Positions 26,210-36,800 of a DNA stretch of 52,438 nt are shown piece by piece. Every line of letters starts with the position of its first letter. Position 1 is the stretch's first letter. Source of the stretch: a bacterium. Lineage in GTDB: Bacteria; Electryoneota; Electryoneia; Electryoneales; Electryoneaceae. Location of the stretch: positions 1 to 52,438 of the forward strand of contig JAIOHU010000052.1 in assembly GCA_019912845.1 (NCBI GenBank). Reading direction: 5' to 3'. The notes beneath the pieces were generated by a model. The model saw only the letters and a program-made list of their open reading frames with translations. It was not told the origin of the DNA and did no database searches. Both the position numbers and the translations under genes were made by a program.

Positions 26210-29200
26210 ATGAACGTGATCACACATATAATAGAAATCTCCATAAAACATCGCCTGCTGGTATTGCTGTTGACCACTGCGATTGTGGCAGGTGGAATCT
26301 GGGCACTTTACACTCTTCCGGTGGACGCAATTCCCGACCTGAGCGATGTGCAGGTTATTGTGATGGCAGATTTTCCCGGTCAGTCACCTCAAGTAGTAGA
26401 AGACCAGGTCATTTTCCCACTCACAACTTCCCTTTTAGCTGTTCCTCATGTTAAGGATGTACGCGGATTCAGTTTCTTCAACTTTGGCATGGTCTACCTC
26501 ATCTTTGAAGATGGAACCGACCTCTATTGGGCGCGAAGTCGTGTGCTTGAATATCTGAATCAAGCAGCCGGACAGCTCCCAGAAGGGGTCAACCCACGTC
26601 TCGGTCCAGATGCAACCGGACTGGGCTGGGTTTATCAATACACTCTTCAGAGTGACCAGCATGACCTGGCTGAACTTAGAAGCCTTCAGGATTGGTATAT
26701 GCGATATGAATTACAAACTGTACCCGGTGTCGCTGAGGTTGCCAGCATTGGTGGATTTGTTAAACAATACCAGGTCGTTGTAGATCCTGATCGACTCGCT
26801 GCTCTGAATATCCCTTTATCCCATGTACGTATGCAGCTTCGCAATTCAAACAATGATGTAGGCGGCAGACTCGTTGAAATGGCGGAGACCGAGTATTTTG
26901 TCCGCGGCTTAGGATACTTGAGGGGAAAATCCAGTGAAGAGGTGATTCGACAAATAGAATCAATCAGCCTTGGGACTGACGAGAATGGTCACCCGATGAT
27001 CTTGAAGCAGGTCGCTGATGTACGTGTTGGACCCGAGCTTCGACGTGGTATCGCCGAATGGAACGGAGAAGGTGAGGTTGTAGGCGGAATTGTCGTGATG
27101 CGGTATGGCGAAAACGCTCTTGCGACGATCAAAGCTGTCAAACAAAAGATCGAAGAGCTCAAAGCCGGACTCCCTGAAGGGGTGGAAGTTGTAGAGGCAT
27201 ACGATCGTTCAGGATTGATAATGCGTGCCATTGAAACACTAAACGTCAAGTTGGTTGAGGAGATGATCGTTGTCGCTTTGATCATCCTTCTTTTCCTTCT
27301 ACATGCGCGTTCTGCCCTGGTTGCGATCATTACACTGCCAGTTGGGGTGCTGATCAGCTTGTTGGTTATGCGTTGGTTGGGGATAAATGCTAATATTATG
27401 AGTCTCGGAGGTATCGCCATTGCGATTGGAGTTATGGTGGATGCCAGTGTCGTCATGGTGGAAAACGCTCACAAGCACCTAGAGCGAGATGCTGGTAAAA
27501 AACCTCATGCTCAAATTATTCGAGATGCCGCAGTTGAGGTAGGTCCTGCGCTCTTTTTCAGTCTCCTGATAATCACCATCAGCTTTCTCCCTGTCTTCAG
27601 TCTTCAGGCTCAGGAAGGTCGCATGTTCAGTCCCTTGGCTTTTACCAAGACCTTCGCCATGGCTGCATCGGCATTGCTTGCAATAACTTTGATTCCGGTA
27701 CTGATGTCGCTTTTTATACGTGGTCGAATCCCAAGCGAATCGAAGAACCCGATCAGCCGTATCGCAATAGCGGGTTATAACCCACTCATTCGGCAGGTGT
27801 TACGTCACCCGGTGCTTACCATTTTGCTCGCAGTGTTGGTGGTTGGTGTCAGTTGGTTTCCCTACTCAAAATTAGGCAGTGAGTTTATGCCACCATTAAA
27901 TGAGGGCGATTTACTTTACATGCCAACCACTCCACCCGGGATCAGCCCTGAGAAAGCGCGTGAAGTTCTGCAGCAGACTGACCGTATAATTGCCTCCTTC
28001 CCGGAGGTGCAGCATGTATTTGGCAAAGCAGGACGTGCGCAGACCGCAACCGATCCCGCTCCACTCAGTATGTTGGAAACCACCATAATCCTGGAGAAAG
28101 ACCGGGAGAAGTGGCGTAAAGGCGTGGATATAGACAGTTTAATCAAGGAACTGGATGCCGCAATTCAATTCCCCGGATTGACAAACGCCTGGACGATGCC
28201 GATTAAAACCCGAATAGATATGCTCTCTACAGGGATTAAAACCCCGGTTGGTATCAAGATCATGGGCAACAATCTGGACAGCCTGGCAGCACTCGGAGAA
28301 CGAGTGGAAGGTATCGTGGCAACTGTTGAGGGAGTAACCAGCGCGTATGCGGAACGGGTCACAGGTGGACGATACATCGACATCGACATTGATCGCCAGA
28401 TGGCTGCACGGTATGGACTCACCACCGGAGATATTCAAGATGTGATTAAAACTGCGTTAGGTGGAATGAATGTTACCTGGACAGTTGAAGGACAGGCGCG
28501 TTATCCCATCAACGTTCGTTATCCACGTGAACGCAGGGATGATCTCTCTGACATCCACCGGATACGGATTCCTGCGCCTGTTGGTGGACAGGTACCGCTA
28601 GCCCAGGTGGCAAATATCAGCATTACCGATGGTCCCCCGATGATTAAAACTGAAAACGCCCGCAAAACAGTTTGGGTATTTGTTGATTCAAGGGAATCAG
28701 ATATTGGTGGGCTGGTCGAACGTTTACAGCAGGCTATTCACACCGAACTTGAGCTGCCAGTCGGTTACAGTATGGTTTGGTCAGGACAGTTTGAGTATAT
28801 GGAACGTGCCGCACAAAGGTTGAAATTGATTGTTCCGCTCACGCTTCTTGTCATTTTCCTGCTCCTCTATATGCATTTTGGCAACATCGCCGAATCGCTA
28901 ATCGTATTGGGTAGTCTTCCCTTTGCAGTAGTCGGATCGGTATGGCTGATGTACATCCTCGGATTCAATACAAGTGTGGCTGTTGCTGTTGGTACCATCG
29001 CTCTGCTTGGTCTTGCGGCAGAAACTGGAGTTGTGATGATGGTATATCTTGACGAAGCGTACAAAAGGCACCTTGCTGAAGGTAAACTGACATTCGTGTC
29101 AGAGCTTCGCGAAGCGATACGTGAGGGAGCGGTTGAACGTGTTCGACCAAAACTAATGACCGTTGCAACAACACTGATTGGTTTATTGCCAATCATGATC

Positions 29201-29362
29201 GGACACGGCACAGGTTCCTCCGTGATGAAACGGATTGCAGCACCCATGGTAGGCGGGTTGGTCAGTTCGACGTTGCTTACCCTGATCATCATACCTGCTG
29301 TTTATTATATATGGAAACGTAAAACAGTGCGTGACGATCCAAAACCGGCGACTGGCGGGTAA
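26210..29362 (+). CDS. cusA: CusA-type heavy-metal efflux RND transporter (Cu(I)/Ag(I))
   Basis: 1,050 residues, full length for the HME-RND family. TM1 is in RLLVLLLTTAIVAGGIWALY, followed by the family signature PVDAIPDLSDVQV. TM4 contains GIAIAIGVMVDASVVMVENA, with Asp411 the proton-relay acid. The three methionines that bind Cu/Ag in the E. coli CusA periplasmic cleft (573, 623, 672) have counterparts in identical settings: LLYMPTTPPGIS (Met571), PLSMLETTIIL (Met621) and RIDMLSTGIKTP (Met671). This supports monovalent copper/silver rather than Zn/Co/Cd specificity. The gene follows the adaptor by 58 bases and is followed by a convergent gene with a shared terminator. No copper sensor or regulator gene is present in the window, so regulation must come from elsewhere or from the leader region. 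Confidence 0.95.
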   Translation: MNVITHIIEISIKHRLLVLLLTTAIVAGGIWALYTLPVDAIPDLSDVQVIVMADFPGQSPQVVEDQVIFPLTTSLLAVPHVKDVRGFSFFNFGMVYLIFEDGTDLYWARSRVLEYLNQAAGQLPEGVNPRLGPDATGLGWVYQYTLQSDQHDLAELRSLQDWYMRYELQTVPGVAEVASIGGFVKQYQVVVDPDRLAALNIPLSHVRMQLRNSNNDVGGRLVEMAETEYFVRGLGYLRGKSSEEVIRQIESISLGTDENGHPMILKQVADVRVGPELRRGIAEWNGEGEVVGGIVVMRYGENALATIKAVKQKIEELKAGLPEGVEVVEAYDRSGLIMRAIETLNVKLVEEMIVVALIILLFLLHARSALVAIITLPVGVLISLLVMRWLGINANIMSLGGIAIAIGVMVDASVVMVENAHKHLERDAGKKPHAQIIRDAAVEVGPALFFSLLIITISFLPVFSLQAQEGRMFSPLAFTKTFAMAASALLAITLIPVLMSLFIRGRIPSESKNPISRIAIAGYNPLIRQVLRHPVLTILLAVLVVGVSWFPYSKLGSEFMPPLNEGDLLYMPTTPPGISPEKAREVLQQTDRIIASFPEVQHVFGKAGRAQTATDPAPLSMLETTIILEKDREKWRKGVDIDSLIKELDAAIQFPGLTNAWTMPIKTRIDMLSTGIKTPVGIKIMGNNLDSLAALGERVEGIVATVEGVTSAYAERVTGGRYIDIDIDRQMAARYGLTTGDIQDVIKTALGGMNVTWTVEGQARYPINVRYPRERRDDLSDIHRIRIPAPVGGQVPLAQVANISITDGPPMIKTENARKTVWVFVDSRESDIGGLVERLQQAIHTELELPVGYSMVWSGQFEYMERAAQRLKLIVPLTLLVIFLLLYMHFGNIAESLIVLGSLPFAVVGSVWLMYILGFNTSVAVAVGTIALLGLAAETGVVMMVYLDEAYKRHLAEGKLTFVSELREAIREGAVERVRPKLMTVATTLIGLLPIMIGHGTGSSVMKRIAAPMVGGLVSSTLLTLIIIPAVYYIWKRKTVRDDPKPATGG

Positions 29363-29465
29363 TATTTCATGATTCTTTGGGATGCAGTACTAACCTGAAA
29401 ACAAGAAGACATTATGGCGTATTACAACAGATATGCAAACCTGGAGATCAATGATCCTGATAAAA

Positions 29466-29503
29466 AAATCCTCCCTGTTTGTCAAATTCAACAGGGAGGA
29501 TTT
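29466..29503. terminator. Bidirectional terminator between cusA and the tricorn protease gene
   Basis: AAATCCTCCCTGTT (29466-29479) pairs perfectly with AACAGGGAGGATTT (29490-29503): a 14-bp stem with a 10-base loop. On the minus strand the stem is followed by a run of seven T, making it a strong terminator for the tricorn gene. On the plus strand it runs into TTTAATTTAA. Confidence 0.9.
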
Positions 29504-29525
29504 AATTTAAGTTCTCAAGTCAAAC

Positions 29526-32500
29526 CTACTTCATGTGTTTAATCTCGATAGATTTATCCGGGTATGCCGGTGGATCAGCCAACTTCGGCCAGGTTTTCAT
29601 GGCATTGGTAACTTCGAGAATCGCACGATCCAATTGCGGGTCTTCGCCGGCAATTCGTTTTGCCGGTTCATCAACGACTTCGATATCAGGATAGACACCT
29701 GTACCTTCGATCAGCCATTTGCCATCAAGAGCACCCCATCCTGAGAATTCGGGCTGAGTGTTTCCACCACGATCTACAGTAGGTCGTCCACCACGAATAC
29801 CAACCCAGCCACCCCAGGTACGAGTACCAATCAGTTTTCCAAGATTCAAACGTTTGAATCCTTCGCTGAAGGTTTCTGCATCGGAACCAGCTTCATGGTT
29901 ACAGAGCGCAACCATAGGACCATAGAATGCTGAATTTGGACGATGATAGATAGGAGTCTCACGTCCCTTGCCACGGCTCCAGACATCCCTTTGCAGCATA
30001 CTTAGTACCTGTTCTGCGATGAATCCACCGCCATTGTAACGGACATCAATGATGAGACCTTCCTTCTTGTTCTGAGCGAGGTACATCCTGCCCCACATGG
30101 AAAGACCCATGGTCATCATCTCAGGCATGTGAACATAGGCAACCTTACCGTTCGTCTGCTTTTCAACATATTCACGACGATCACGTACCCAATCGAGATA
30201 ACGAAGTTTGCTCTCACTGCCCATGGTTTTGACCAGCACATCTCTGGCACCGCTCATTTTGGGCGAACTGTTCACCGAGAGCATAACCTCAACACCAGAT
30301 TTATCAACCAGATGGCGGTAGATGTTATCACCACTTTTCAGCTCGACACCATCCACCGCAACGATGTATTCACCCTCTTGTACATTGCCAAGTGAGGGTG
30401 CCAATGGACTGACTGGTTCGTCACCCCAGCCATCTCCATATAATACGTGAGTAACCTCATAAGCACCTGAACTATGCGGTTTCAGATCGGCTCCAAGCAG
30501 CCCAATACGAACGTGATTGCCATCAAGCATATCACCGCCCCAAACATAGGCATGACCGATATTCAGTTCGCCAATCATCTCAGAGATGAGATCATTCAAA
30601 TCGGCACGTGTGGTGATTCGAGGCAATAGTTCGCTGTACTGTTTCCAGACTCCATCCCAATCGACTCCGTGCATATCGGGATCGTAGAAGAAGTCGCGCT
30701 GCCAACGCCATACTTCACGCAGGATTTGACGCCATTCAGCACGAGGACTAATAGTCATTGTCCAGTCACCGGTATCTACTTTGCCATCCTCCTCCGGGAG
30801 TTTTGTCGAACCGGCATCCATAACCATCCAGGTGCCTCCATCATCCTGGACAAGGAACTTGGCTTTATCTGCGCTGACACTGAGGTTTTTAATCTTGCCG
30901 ATCTCTTCAACCTCTTTCTTTTCGAGATCGTAGGTGTAGAATGACAGACCTTTCTTATGGTCTTCCTCATCCATCATACCCCAGTTATCCCAGGAACCAT
31001 AGTAGATTCTTCCTTTGGTACCAACAAGGCTGCCATAATTATTGGCGTCGATGGGCATGACATAGATACGGTCGAGGATACCATCAAAATCAATTTCAAC
31101 TTTAACGCCTTCTTCCTCTTCCTCATCTTCCTTGTCATCTTTCTTCTTGTCGTCTTTCTTTTCTTCCTCATCCTCCTCAAAGGCTTCTACCAGACTTGGA
31201 GCGAAAGGGTTCTCAGTATCTTTTTTCAAGAGAATCATGTGAACTTTGGTCGTCCGATTATAAATATGGGTTTCATCCACCACGCTGGTTACTGGATTAA
31301 ACCAGCTATCGGCTAGGTAGTAGAGATACTTTCCTTCGGGATCCCAGGTAACATCATAATCGTTTGTCATTTCTTTGGATACACGATGTTTTTTCTTTGT
31401 GTCCAGGTTGTACACCCAGATATCCTGGTACCAGTTTTCGGCTGATTCAGCCCAGGCGATCCACTTGGAGTCTGGTGCCCATTCGTAACTGCGGATTTCC
31501 CAGGCAGATGTATCGCTCACCTTGGTAAGTTTTCCTGATTTGGCATCCGCTAACCAGAGTACCCCTTTTTTATCAGCGAAGAGGAGATTTTCACCATCAG
31601 GCGACCAGGTCATTGGGAAGCGCCACATACTTCCACCCTTAGTGAGTTGCTTTGGCTCTTCCGAGCCATCCGATGGTGCCAGCCAGATTTCGTCCTCTCC
31701 ACTGGCATCCGACATCATTGCTACTGTTTTTCCATCCGGGCTGAAAGCGACATACCGTTCACGAGAATCCTCTGAACGAGTCAGACGTCTGACATACCCC
31801 TTCTCTTCAACCGGGAATGTGAAGACATCGCCTCGTGCTGCGAATGCAACGCGTTTGCCATTGTCGGGTATAGAAGCATAATCAATGTATTTCCCTGGAT
31901 TGATGATACGTTCCCGTGCCTGGAAACGATCTGAAGGAAGGTCAATATTTACCTTGCTTGTCTTCCCAGTGGCGATATCGTAAGACCAGATATCCATTGC
32001 CAATTGGAAAACAATTTTCATGCCGTCGGTGGATGGGAAACGGACATCGTATTTATCTTCAAATGTGTGTTGTTGGATACCTCCACCGTTGGCGTCCATA
32101 CTGAAGATGTTCGTGCGTCCACTGCGGTCAGAAGTGAAGTAAATTCGGTCAGCAACCCACATGGGGAAAGCGTCCGTACCATCAAATTTTGTCAGTTTTT
32201 TGAACTGCTGTGTTTTCAGGTTCCCCTGCCAGATATCCATCGCCCAGCCGCCCTTATACCGTTTCCAGGGACGAACTTCACGACGCAGACGGGTATATGC
32301 GAATCGGTCACCCTTCGGTTCATAGCTGATACGTGTACCTTTATCCAACCCAATATCCATTGGTGCGCCACCCTTAACGGGTACTGAATAAAGATTCCAG
32401 TCACGATTTGCCTGATCTCGGTTACTGCGGAAAATGATGTTTTTACTGTCCGCAGTCCATCCCGTCACCTCATCGACCGCTGGATGAAAGCTCAGTCGTA

Positions 32501-32828
32501 CCGCCTCGCCACCCATTGCTGGTGTGATATAAATATCCTTGTTGCCATCGTATTCGCCAGAAAACGCAATCCATTTCCCATCTGGACTGATACGAGCGTA
32601 CGATTCTTCACCATTGTCACGAGTCAATCTTGTCGCTAAACCGCCGTTGCTTAGGGACGTTGACCAGAGATCACCCTCAGAAGTGAAAACGACTAAATCA
32701 CCTCGTATGTCAGGATATCTGAAAAACCCACTGTTATCGTCAGAAGCGGCGAATGATGTTGCAGTAGTTACACTGAAGGCGAGGCAAAGCAGCAACGCCA
32801 TCAGGGATAGACGGAGTTTTGATTCCAT
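29526..32828 (-). CDS. Tricorn-type protease (S41 family), exported
   Basis: 1,100 residues from the ATG at 32828, which has GGGAG 5-6 bases upstream; an ATG four codons earlier lacks one. A signal peptide (MALLLCLAFSVTTATSFAA) suggests a periplasmic or lipid-free secreted form. The N-terminal ~650 residues are TolB/WD-like propeller blades (S-P-D-G-K-W-I-A-F-S-G, S-P-D-G-K-T-V-A-M-M-S-D, W-S-P-D-G-E-N-L-L-F-A-D). They are interrupted by a low-complexity Glu/Asp/Lys linker. A PDZ-like segment (Y-I-V-A-V-D-G-V-E-L-K-S-G) follows, then the S41 core with VDVRYNGGGFI, the nucleophile Ser near 981 in EAGSDAETFS, and IGTRTWGGWVG. The catalytic His is in NIGHAYVWGG (near 759), where the classical Ser-His pair of Thermoplasma tricorn is Gly-His. 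Tricorn proteases degrade peptides into short fragments. There is no sorting domain. Confidence 0.92.
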   Translation of the reverse strand: MESKLRLSLMALLLCLAFSVTTATSFAASDDNSGFFRYPDIRGDLVVFTSEGDLWSTSLSNGGLATRLTRDNGEESYARISPDGKWIAFSGEYDGNKDIYITPAMGGEAVRLSFHPAVDEVTGWTADSKNIIFRSNRDQANRDWNLYSVPVKGGAPMDIGLDKGTRISYEPKGDRFAYTRLRREVRPWKRYKGGWAMDIWQGNLKTQQFKKLTKFDGTDAFPMWVADRIYFTSDRSGRTNIFSMDANGGGIQQHTFEDKYDVRFPSTDGMKIVFQLAMDIWSYDIATGKTSKVNIDLPSDRFQARERIINPGKYIDYASIPDNGKRVAFAARGDVFTFPVEEKGYVRRLTRSEDSRERYVAFSPDGKTVAMMSDASGEDEIWLAPSDGSEEPKQLTKGGSMWRFPMTWSPDGENLLFADKKGVLWLADAKSGKLTKVSDTSAWEIRSYEWAPDSKWIAWAESAENWYQDIWVYNLDTKKKHRVSKEMTNDYDVTWDPEGKYLYYLADSWFNPVTSVVDETHIYNRTTKVHMILLKKDTENPFAPSLVEAFEEDEEEKKDDKKKDDKEDEEEEEGVKVEIDFDGILDRIYVMPIDANNYGSLVGTKGRIYYGSWDNWGMMDEEDHKKGLSFYTYDLEKKEVEEIGKIKNLSVSADKAKFLVQDDGGTWMVMDAGSTKLPEEDGKVDTGDWTMTISPRAEWRQILREVWRWQRDFFYDPDMHGVDWDGVWKQYSELLPRITTRADLNDLISEMIGELNIGHAYVWGGDMLDGNHVRIGLLGADLKPHSSGAYEVTHVLYGDGWGDEPVSPLAPSLGNVQEGEYIVAVDGVELKSGDNIYRHLVDKSGVEVMLSVNSSPKMSGARDVLVKTMGSESKLRYLDWVRDRREYVEKQTNGKVAYVHMPEMMTMGLSMWGRMYLAQNKKEGLIIDVRYNGGGFIAEQVLSMLQRDVWSRGKGRETPIYHRPNSAFYGPMVALCNHEAGSDAETFSEGFKRLNLGKLIGTRTWGGWVGIRGGRPTVDRGGNTQPEFSGWGALDGKWLIEGTGVYPDIEVVDEPAKRIAGEDPQLDRAILEVTNAMKTWPKLADPPAYPDKSIEIKHMK

Positions 32829-33452
32829 TTTTTCTCCCATGGGGTAGTTGTATGATATTCCAATTGCAGATTCAATTCTGGCTCTCGATAGTTAAAGTAC
32901 AAATGTGATGCCAATCAAGAGTGAATCATCAAATTCAGGCAAATAAAGTGAAGTTATAATAGAAATAAGAGGATGGCAATTCAAAAGTCACGATCCTGTT
33001 TCTGTGATAAGGCTGGAAAACAGTAAAGAGGGTCTCGATACTACGACATCTGCATCTCTAAAGACTTTAGAAGCAGTGAATTTAACTATTATTACAGCGT
33101 TCCTCAAACAACATCACATGGTTACGATTTTCGATGGTCAGAAATATCTCTTTGAGTGGTTCCCTTATCATGCTTCATCCCCGTTAAAGACCCTTAGAAC
33201 TAAATACTTAAACCTCAGAGTAGCGATGCGTTACAAAAGAATACTTCTCAAGTAGCAACACAAAACAGAGATGAGGATAAGACACTCACACTTCAATCGA
33301 ATTTCAAGCCCTATTTCCATTCGCAAAATAATTTGAAAACATGATGTCTCATGATTGCATTCAATGATGACACCGACTATTTTATAAAGAGGTCGGACGG
33401 ATGAACGATCGTTCTTAATTCAGTCTGTATTACAGAAAGGTGTTCTTGTACG
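32829..33452. other. Long divergent spacer and cold-shock leader
   Basis: No gene recognised in 620 bases. An 83-codon frame from a GTG at 33004 has no Shine-Dalgarno and no familiar composition. The part just before the cold-shock gene has an imperfect hairpin CCGAC (33373-33377)/GTCGG (33392-33396) and a perfect 12-bp palindrome GAACGATCGTTC (33403-33414). Structured leaders are known from cspA-family mRNAs, so this may be a temperature-responsive 5' UTR. Confidence 0.45.
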
Positions 33453-33671
33453 ATGAAAGGTAAAGTTAAATGGTTTGATTCGAAGAAAGGTTTTGGTTTC
33501 ATTGAATCAGATGAAGGTGAAGATGTATTTGTACATTTCAGTGCGATTGAAGGTGATGGCTTCAAAAGCTTGAATGAGGGAGATGAAGTGGAATTTGAAG
33601 TGGAACAGGGTCAGAAAGGTCTGTCAGCACTTGGCGTGGTTCGCACAAATCAGGGCAACAGTTCCTGGTAG
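33453..33671 (+). CDS. CspA-family cold-shock protein
   Basis: 72 residues, a single cold-shock domain of standard length. It binds single-stranded RNA and DNA and acts as an RNA chaperone in the cytoplasm. Motifs: [20 protein letters not shown] with RNP1 (K-G-F-G-F-I), then DVFVHFSAI with RNP2 (V-F-V-H-F), then the acidic E-G-D-E-V-E-F-E-V and a C-terminal strand GLSALGVVR. The Shine-Dalgarno AAAGGTG is about 10 bases before the ATG. It is monocistronic with its own strong terminator. Confidence 0.96.
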   Translation: MKGKVKWFDSKKGFGFIESDEGEDVFVHFSAIEGDGFKSLNEGDEVEFEVEQGQKGLSALGVVRTNQGNSSW

Positions 33672-33703
33672 CAACCCGAATACACCTCACTCCATAAGTT
33701 TAG

Positions 33704-33731
33704 CACGGTTCGAATGAGCCGTGTTTTTTTT
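33704..33731 (+). terminator. Intrinsic terminator of the cold-shock gene
   Basis: CACGGTTC (33704-33711) pairs with GAGCCGTG (33716-33723), with one G-T pair and a GAAT loop, followed by eight T (33724-33731). Confidence 0.92.
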
Positions 33732-33740
33732 GCACTAATG

Positions 33741-33775
33741 AAAAAACCGCCAGTTGAATGAATCCAACTGGCGGT
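33741..33775 (-). terminator. Intrinsic terminator of the giant repeat-protein gene
   Basis: ACCGCCAGTTG (33746-33756) pairs with CAACTGGCGGT (33765-33775): an 11-bp perfect stem with an 8-base loop. On the minus strand it is followed by six T (33746-33741). It lies 50 bases past the stop codon at 33826. Confidence 0.92.
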
Positions 33776-33825
33776 GCTATTTTCAAATAGTGAAGATATT
33801 TATCAATATCTTCCGATAAGCATGT

Positions 33826-36800
33826 TTACTTCACAAGCATCATCTTCTTCAGATCGTTGAGTTTGTTGCTCTTGATGCTGTAGAAATAGATACCCGTTGG
33901 AAGGCTTTTGGCATCGAATGTTACATGGTGGTAACCAGCAGAGTACTGACCGTCTGCGAGACGTGCGACTTCCTGACCAACCACGTTAAAGACAGATATA
34001 GTGACCATTTGCGGTTCAACCAGATCAAAACGAATCTGAGTTGTCGGGTTGAACGGGTTCGGGAAGTTCTGGTGTAACGCAAACACTGTCGGAGTAGCCA
34101 GCATCTGTTCGATAATTGAATTCGTTACCATAATGTTGATTGTGATATCTTGCGGTTGTGCAAGACGGTCGCCATCAACAGTGATTGTGGTGGTGAACTC
34201 AGCACCATGTTCAATTTCATAATCCTGTGCAAACTGACCGAAGTCAACTGTTACTTCGATTTCGCCAGTCTGACCGGAAGGAATTGCACCTGTTTCCGGG
34301 TTAAACAGAATTGTGCTGCCCAGTGAATCATCAATTGTCGTAAAGAAGTACTGCAATTCACCACAACCAACACTATTCAGGTTGAAGGTCATTGTAGCCG
34401 TTGAATCGCCATCTTGTGCGCCAATGACAACCTCGAAGTCAAGTGTATTAACTTCTGGATCCGCTGCCGGGAATTCGAGTACGACATCGTTAATTGTCGG
34501 TTCGCACTGCAGTACAGTGATTTCATTCACTGTTTCAGGCCAGTATGTTGGATGATCAAATGTAAGGTCATAAGCAACACCAGGTGTCAGATCAGGAACA
34601 ACGTATGCACCATTGGCATCTGTAGTTGTGATCGGATCCGGGTTACCTCCAACAAATACATCTACACCTTGCAGAGGACCACCATTATTACAGATTGTAA
34701 CGATACCTTCAATAGTGCCAAATGGTACCATTTCAAAGTTTCGCTCATTGAATCCTTCAGCCAATGCCATCGTGCCAGTTTGCGCAACAAAGCCAGGGGC
34801 GGTCACACTGAACTGAACATCACCGATTGGAAGACCAGTAATTAAATAGTAACCATCTTCATCGGTGGTTGTGGTCGACTGTGCAAATGTTACAGTAGCA
34901 CCTTCGATCGCGGCAGTCGTACAGATATCGTACACAAGACCTTCAACTTCAGCGGTTGGAACATAACCAGTACCAGTTAAATCAACGATGATATCATTCA
35001 TCATTGCCGGGCTGCTGATGGTTACTTGACCTGTGTTCGCTTCTTCAGCCGTCGGTGTGTAGCTGACGGTTAATGTAGCGGTATCCTGAGGATCAATATC
35101 AACATTATTGAAATCAGGCGCGCTGAATTCTGCGTCACCACCTACCACTGCAGTGGCTGCGACTGTTTGTTCTGCGAAGTTGGTAATAATCAGGTCAAAC
35201 GTTGCAGTCTCACCTACAATCACTGGACCGAAGTCAATTGCAATACTGTTAACACCAAGCACCAATTCGCCCGCAGTCAGGATAACTTCCGCATAAGGAC
35301 CGAAGCCATAGTTGCCGTTACCGTGACCATCTACAATTTCACCAGTGGCATTGTACTCGTTGCCTTCGCTGTCATCCCAGAGACGATAGAGCATGGGGTT
35401 ACCATCTATGTAACCAGGCAGGTCGTTCGCCTCATCACCTTCCCAGGCAGTTAATGGAAGTGGCTCCGGGAATTGACCGTCGTAAACTCCAGCGCCAACA
35501 CAAAGGAACTCACCTTCAAGCGTAATATCATAGAAGGCTATTTCATCGCCTGGTGATAACGGTAAACCGTTGATCGTAGCATCATCGATAACAATTGCAT
35601 AAGGCTGTCCAGTCGGGGCGACGGGATCAAAATGAAGATCATCTGCGCCGACACCCGTACCTGTAAGTGCTACTTGAACATTTGGTTCATCAGGATCATT
35701 TGACGAGATGGACAATGTGCCAGTGAAAGCCTGTTCAGCAGTTGGGCTGAAGGTAACTGGCAGCAGATAAATCTGTCCTGGTGCAATATCAAAATCAGTT
35801 ACGTTGTTCGCAGAGAATTCAGCATCTCCACCAACAGTCGTAGTAATTGTAAGTGTTTGGAAACCAACATTTTGAATTGGAACATCGAGTGTCAGATCCT
35901 GTCCGACTTCAACATTGCCAAACGGGAAACCAAGTGGTGCGAGAATATCTGGCGCATCCTGGTTTTCTGGCATATTCAAAATCACTTCAGTGAATGGCAT
36001 CACTCCAAAAGTGCCATCACCTTCAAAGTATGTAGGATCAGCAACTTCATCCACATTATCAGCCCAGGTACGGAAGATGATTGGGTTGCCATCTGTAAAT
36101 CCTGGCAGACCATTATCTGGATCACCTTCCCAGGCTACCATCGGAAGTGGCCATTCAACAGGATCGGGAATCACTGACATCCCAACACAAAGCTGACCAT
36201 CGAAGATACCGATTTCATCACCAGCTTGCAGCGATTCATCATTAAAGTATGCCTGGTCTACGACGACAGCGTAAGGTTGACCAGTTTCTTCAACTGCAAT
36301 AAAGTGAGTATCACCTTCTTCAATACCACTACCGGAAACGTTTACAGTAACTGTTCCTTCATCAGGATCATCACTTTGAACTGTAATTGTTCCAGTATAC
36401 TGCTGAACTGCTGTCGGACTGAAAGTTACATCAACTGTAGTTACTTCTGCCGGGGCTAAAACCACCGGCTCAAATGCGCCTATTGCGAACACCTGGTTAC
36501 CCTGATAACTGACACTATTGACTGTCAGATCAGCGAATCCATCATTGCGTATATTAAGGTTAAGGGTTAGATCATTATTCACGACAACGTTACCAAAGCC
36601 AAGTGGACTTGGGAAAACATTGATGTCTGCTTCCAAGTTACCCGTGACTGCAATATGCACCTGAGTGTAGGGACCAAATCCGTAGGTACCATTACCACGG
36701 TTGTTTTCAATTTCACCTTCAGCCGTGTATTCAGTCTGTGCAGATACATCCCAGATTCTATACTGAATCGGGTTACCTTGGATATATCCCTGCAGTTCGT

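Noticed and set aside
26173-26454. 93-codon frame overlapping the start of cusA
   Set aside because: Out of frame with a textbook RND N-terminus; it has no independent support.
29414-29540. 42-codon frame between cusA and the tricorn gene
   Set aside because: It runs through the 14-bp terminator stem and overlaps the end of the convergent gene; the protein has no features.
33004-33255. 83-codon frame starting with GTG in the spacer before the cold-shock gene
   Set aside because: No Shine-Dalgarno, no recognisable motif or signal, and composition like the surrounding spacer.
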